From NCBI GenBank assembly GCA_026645815.1, contig JAPKMR010000018.1:1-64000 (forward strand): DNA of 64,000 nt, given 5' to 3'. Numbering within the stretch: the stretch's first letter is position 1; each line of letters begins with the position of its first letter. The DNA is from Anaerolineae bacterium (GTDB lineage: Bacteria > Chloroflexota > Anaerolineae > B4-G1 > SLSP01). Positions 60,719 to 64,000 of the stretch are shown piece after piece. The notes under the pieces are model-generated. The model had not been told where the DNA came from and searched no databases. It was given only the letters and a program-made list of their open reading frames with translations. Both the position numbers and the translations under genes were made by a program.

Positions 60719-62056
60719 TTAACCTTCCGCTTGCAGTGCTGCCTGCGCTTTTTTCAGATTGACGGCGAGCAGGATGAGCAAACCCAATGCCAGGAAAACC
60801 CCGATGCTTACGATGGCTGCCCGTTGCCCGCTTTGCTCGGCCGCCAACGTTGCAAGTCCTTGGGCTTCGAACCACAATGCTGCGCGGTAGGCAATGATGC
60901 CATAGACGGTGGGACCAATGAAGGACGAGGTGCGTCCTGCTACCGCGAAGAAGCCGTAGAATTCCGCACTACGCCCTTCCGGACCTAGAACACCCACCAT
61001 GGTGCGACTCAGAGACTGTATCCCCGCCATAGCAAAGCCTGCCAGTGCACCGACTGCAAAAAACATGGTGGGCGACTGCGCGAACAGCAACCAGACAATC
61101 GCGCCTACCATCATCGTAATGGAAAAGACGAGTGCGCGTTTGATATTGTAATGGTGCGCTAGCAAGCCGAAGAAGTATGCCCCCAGTACATTGGTTACCT
61201 GAACGATGATGACGAAGATGACCAGCTGTTGTTGGGCTAATCCAAACAGCACCGCGCCAATAATCGAGGCAAAGTTCATGACCATCATCACCCCGTCATG
61301 GTAGATGATGAAGGCAATCACAAAGCGGATAAAGGCTTTGTACTGCCGCGCCTCGCGCAATGTCTGGGCAATCTTGCGGAAACCTACCGTGAGGTAAGTC
61401 TCACCTGGTGGCAAGGGGAGGGCTTCGGCACGTTCCTTGAGATCACGAAAGATGGGTATTGAAAAGAGGGCGAAGAAAATCGCGGTGATGACCATCGCGA
61501 AGCGCGTCATGAAAAGTCCTTCGGTGAACATGATTAGCGGGAACACTATCAACAGGCATACGATGCCACCAATCGAGCCAATGGCCCAACCGATACCGGA
61601 GACGCGCGCAATCTCGTCGGGAGCTGCGATTTCGGTTAGCAGTGCATCATAGAAGACTTGCGCGCCACGATAACCGACTTCTGCCAGAATGAAGAAGAGC
61701 ATACCCAAGATAATGTTCCCTGGCTGAACAAAGAATAGCAAAGCCGTGAAGATGACGGTGATTGCGGTGAACGCAAAAAGAAAACGCTTCTTGCTGGCAG
61801 AAAAATCGGCGATGGCGCCTAATACTGGGGAAATCACTGCGACAATGAGCATTGCAATACCGACTGCCCAACCCCAGAGTCGCGAGCCTTCTGCCCCACC
61901 AACGACTTGACCTTGGAAATAAGCGGCATACACAGCGAGTAGCACCACTGCTGCGTAGGCCGAGTTGCCAAAGTCGTACAGATACCACGCCCGACGTTCC
62001 CGCGAGGTGGCACGGGATTTCAACAGTCCTTTAGTTTGCATCGTTGTCGCTGCCAC
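60719..62056 (-). CDS. MFS transporter of the UMF1/Atg22-like family
   Basis: About 445 residues and 12 helices. The N-terminal RRAWYLYDFGNSAYAAVVL matches the signature of Atg22/UMF1-type transporters (W-x-x-Y-D-x-x-N-S-x-Y). Helix 11 region SLSRTMVGVLGPEGRSAEFYGFFAVAGRTSSFIGPTVYG is equally characteristic. GTG 62056 is chosen because GGGAGG lies seven bases upstream; the ORF-track start adds eight residues with no site. Yeast Atg22 exports amino acids from the vacuole; bacterial members have unknown substrates. It is the first gene of an operon with plsC. Confidence 0.88.
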   Translation of the reverse strand: MAATTMQTKGLLKSRATSRERRAWYLYDFGNSAYAAVVLLAVYAAYFQGQVVGGAEGSRLWGWAVGIAMLIVAVISPVLGAIADFSASKKRFLFAFTAITVIFTALLFFVQPGNIILGMLFFILAEVGYRGAQVFYDALLTEIAAPDEIARVSGIGWAIGSIGGIVCLLIVFPLIMFTEGLFMTRFAMVITAIFFALFSIPIFRDLKERAEALPLPPGETYLTVGFRKIAQTLREARQYKAFIRFVIAFIIYHDGVMMVMNFASIIGAVLFGLAQQQLVIFVIIVQVTNVLGAYFFGLLAHHYNIKRALVFSITMMVGAIVWLLFAQSPTMFFAVGALAGFAMAGIQSLSRTMVGVLGPEGRSAEFYGFFAVAGRTSSFIGPTVYGIIAYRAALWFEAQGLATLAAEQSGQRAAIVSIGVFLALGLLILLAVNLKKAQAALQAEG

Positions 62057-62334
62057 AGTATTGCCTCCCAAAATCAACATGGTGGGGAATGATTCTCCCC
62101 TGAAAAATCGAATCGCGCCACAGACTGTACTGTAGTGAATTTAGCGAAACTCATTGAGGTTGCGGATGAAACCTGATATCAACCGGGATACTCTACCCCC
62201 GTACATCAGTGTGCGCTCGTGTAGTGTATCACGGGATAAGCATAAAACAAATCAACAAACCGCATTCTTACGACGATGTTGGGGCATGGAAAAACATTCT
62301 CTGAAACCGCGGTTAATGACCTTTGAAAATCAAC

Positions 62335-62454
62335 CAAATGTCTTTTCTTTGATTGATTTTTGGCGGCGGGGCTTTGCCCCGCCGCCAAAAATCAATTTTC
62401 TTCTGCGCCCTGTAGGGGCGTTTGAGATTTTCACCCCCGTTTTGAAACGCACCC
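62335..62454 (-). repeat. Dispersed hairpin repeat, copy 3
   Basis: This is the reverse complement of copy 1 over its full length: GGGTGCGTTTCAAAACGGGG, the small GC hairpin, and the 21-bp stem hairpin at 62352-62396, followed by CAATCAAAGAAAAGACATTTG. The stem carries G-C where copy 1 has A-T, and the loop is TTT on this strand (AAA on the other). It fills the middle of the 469-bp gap between the Atg22-like and PLDc_N genes; the rest of that gap shows nothing recognisable. Confidence 0.8.
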
Positions 62455-62525
62455 GGGATTGTTGCTGATTGGGTTTTCGGTTGTATAGTACCTGAGGTCT
62501 TGATCTCAAAATGCGGGAGGTTATG

Positions 62526-62738
62526 ATGTTCGACACAGATGCACTGCTTAAATACTTGCCGTTGCTGGTCCCGATTATGTTGATCGAGATGGGGCTGCTG
62601 ATTTTTGCACTGCTGGATCTGCTCAAACGGCCCGAGGAGCAACTCAAAGGCTCTAAAACCATGTGGTTGTTGATTGTCGTCCTCGTCAATATCATCGGTC
62701 CGATTGTCTACTTTGCACTGGGACGAAAGGATGAGTGA
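62526..62738 (+). CDS. Small PLDc_N-domain membrane protein
   Basis: A 70-residue protein with two transmembrane segments (LPLLVPIMLIEMGLLIFALLDLL and TMWLLIVVLVNIIGPIVYFALG) ending in the G-x-x-D/E tail of the phospholipase-D N-terminal-like domain. It resembles B. subtilis YxlE, which also sits directly before an ABC ATPase gene. ATG 62526 follows GGGAGG by five bases. Its end overlaps the ABC gene by 8 bp, so the products are translationally coupled and may associate in the membrane. Confidence 0.85.
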   Translation: MFDTDALLKYLPLLVPIMLIEMGLLIFALLDLLKRPEEQLKGSKTMWLLIVVLVNIIGPIVYFALGRKDE

Positions 62739-63660
62739 GGCAATCCGCTGCGAGGGCCTGACCAAACGCTACGGTGAGATTCTGGCCCTCGATGCTCTTG
62801 ATTTGGAGGTCCCGGCAGGTTCGATCTTTGGCTTTCTGGGGCGCAATGGCGCAGGGAAGACCACGACGATGCGCTTGCTCGCCGGTCTGGCGCAGCCCAC
62901 TGAGGGCAAAGCCTGGATCGGGGGAGTGGAATCTACCAACGGCGATAACACTGTCCGCGGGAAATTCGGCTATCTCCCCCAGGACCCGGCTTTCTACACC
63001 TGGATGACGCCCCGCGAGTACCTGAATTACGTGGGACAGTTGTTTGCCATGCCTGATGCCGAGCGCCGTGAGCGCGTCGAAGAGGTCCTGTCGCGCGTCG
63101 GTCTCAAGGAAGCTGCGCGGCGGCGCATCGGCGGCTTTTCTGGCGGCATGCACCAACGGTTAGGCATCGCCCAAGCCCTCCTGCACCGCCCGCCCATACT
63201 CCTCTTGGACGAGCCTACCAGTGCGCTTGATCCGGCAGGGCGTCACGAAATTCTGGAATTGCTGGCAGCCTTGCGCGGCGAAGTAACGGTCTTCTTCTCC
63301 AGTCACATTCTGGCGGATGTGGAGCGCATCTGCGATACCATTGCGATCATTCACCAGGGGCGATTGGTGTTGGTAGAAGCACGCGAGACCCTGCTACAAC
63401 GTTACGCAATCAATACGGCGTTGTTAGAAATTGATCCCGCCACTGGCCCAATTTCTCCGGACTTTCTGGAGGGGTTGCGCGCTTTCCCGTGGGTCGAACG
63501 GGTGATGCTAGAGGAGCATAGCGTGCGGGTGGTGTTGCGTGATGTTGACACGGGCAGACGCGCCCTGTTGCCCTATGTGGTCGGGCAAGGGCTGCTCCTC
63601 AACCGTTACGAATGGGTTCGTCCCACGCTCGAAGAAATCTTCCTCCAGGTGAGTGCGTGA
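62731..63660 (+). CDS. ABC transporter ATP-binding protein (exporter type)
   Basis: A 309-residue ATPase. Walker A is FLGRNGAGKTTTMRLLAGL (about 38-56), Q-loop YLPQDPAFYTWM, signature FSGGMHQR, Walker B ILLLDEPTSALDPAGR and switch His SSHILADVERI. A C-terminal extension of about 80 residues matches the NatA/CcmA-type drug exporter group. It overlaps the PLDc_N gene by 8 bp. No ABC permease follows within the window; a YhfC-type membrane protein does. The pairing is like B. subtilis YxlE-YxlF. Confidence 0.93.
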   Translation: MSEAIRCEGLTKRYGEILALDALDLEVPAGSIFGFLGRNGAGKTTTMRLLAGLAQPTEGKAWIGGVESTNGDNTVRGKFGYLPQDPAFYTWMTPREYLNYVGQLFAMPDAERRERVEEVLSRVGLKEAARRRIGGFSGGMHQRLGIAQALLHRPPILLLDEPTSALDPAGRHEILELLAALRGEVTVFFSSHILADVERICDTIAIIHQGRLVLVEARETLLQRYAINTALLEIDPATGPISPDFLEGLRAFPWVERVMLEEHSVRVVLRDVDTGRRALLPYVVGQGLLLNRYEWVRPTLEEIFLQVSA

Positions 63661-63712
63661 TGTCGAATCTCGCCATGACCTGCAGTTTCGCTCGCGTAAC
63701 AGGAGCTGCGAG

Positions 63713-64000
63713 ATGATTCTCACTTACACACTGGCTATTCTCTTGATGTTCAGTTTACCCGTTGTCGCAGCAGTGATGTTGAGACGCCGGGTAGCGGCGC
63801 CGTGGTTCCTTTTCCTTGCCGGCGTGGCAACCTTTGCGGTATCTCAAGCCGTACACTTGCCGCTGAACGCAGGTTTGACTCGCCTTGGATGGCTGCCGGA
63901 GCAAACGCGCGCTTCCTCAGCGCCTCTTTGGCGCACCGCACTATTGTTGGGGCTAACCTCGGGCTTGTGTGAGGAATCCGCCCGCGCATTAGGCTATGCG
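63713..64000 (+). CDS. YhfC-family intramembrane protease homologue (cut by window end)
   Basis: The first 96 codons of a membrane protein. Translation by eye gives hydrophobic helices (LTYTLAILLMFSLPVVAAVML and PWFLFLAGVATFAVSQAV), then LLLGLTSGLCEESARALGYA. The EESAR segment matches the E-E-x-x-R motif of YhfC/COG4377 predicted intramembrane proteases. ATG 63713 follows AGGAG by seven bases. An 18-codon ORF (63660-63716) links the ABC stop (TGATG) to this start (ATGA). The gene continues beyond the window and is missing from the ORF track because it is open-ended. Confidence 0.8.
   Translation, partial: MILTYTLAILLMFSLPVVAAVMLRRRVAAPWFLFLAGVATFAVSQAVHLPLNAGLTRLGWLPEQTRASSAPLWRTALLLGLTSGLCEESARALGYA

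Noticed and set aside
62154-62468. A 104-residue ORF upstream of the PLDc_N gene.
   Set aside because: It reads through the large hairpin of repeat copy 3, so its apparent length comes from the repeat.

Overview
The window looks like a chromosomal segment of a Chloroflexota bacterium, probably Anaerolineae-like. This is inferred from protein style, not from a marker gene. The pointers are a very large MalT-type LuxR regulator, an AfsR/NB-ARC-TPR regulator, a peptide-type ABC binding lipoprotein with a long valine-rich linker after its lipobox, a secreted protein ending in FLPLVLRN, and FHA and Ser/Thr-kinase signalling. I found no tRNA, rRNA, CRISPR array or prophage. About 37 protein genes are supported. 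They lie in short operons on both strands, separated by hairpin terminators and by intergenic palindromic repeats.

Layout. (1) 1-1.75 kb: an intact single-ORF IS66-family element with 8-bp target duplications, inserted into a dispersed hairpin repeat. (2) 1.9-11 kb: a sugar-type MFS transporter, then (minus strand) a LacI regulator followed by a complete five-gene peptide/oligosaccharide ABC importer. (3) 11-20 kb: an NB-ARC/TPR regulator preceded by 11-bp-phased direct repeats, and a 2057-residue alpha-2-macroglobulin-like lipoprotein with a thioester motif. (4) 20-29 kb, minus strand: a MalT-like regulator, a small conserved-looking protein, a 1398-residue PEP-synthase/rifampin-phosphotransferase-like dikinase with a duplicated acceptor plus phosphohistidine module, and an MFS exporter. 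(5) 29-36.7 kb, plus strand: Lhr-type helicase, GNAT, TrmO-like protein, and a GyrI-like protein with an AraC-GyrI regulator. (6) 36.8-43.5 kb, minus strand: a Ser/Thr kinase, an overlapping FHA/winged-helix regulator, and a secreted Kelch plus C25 (gingipain-like) peptidase. (7) 43.9-50.6 kb: PEP carboxykinase, Fpg/Nei glycosylase, a P-loop protein and TldD/TldE. (8) 51-56 kb, plus strand: GPH-type transporter, esterase, PHP hydrolase, PLP enzyme and GNAT. (9) 56.3-62.1 kb, minus strand: PRPP synthetase, nitroreductase, prolyl-tRNA synthetase, PlsC-like acyltransferase and an Atg22-like MFS protein. (10) 62.5 kb to the end: PLDc_N membrane protein, ABC ATPase and a YhfC-type membrane protease cut by the window edge.

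The most interesting candidates are three. The first is the kinase - FHA/winged-helix - Kelch/C25 locus. Its kinase promoter region carries a 13-bp tandem array, and an 11-bp tandem repeat lies between the regulator and the peptidase gene, so it looks like a self-contained kinase-to-transcription pathway controlling a surface protease. The second is the duplicated-module dikinase with its neighbouring exporter and regulator. The third is the hairpin repeat family, in which a stem base pair changes from A-T to G-C between copies, indicating selection on the structure.
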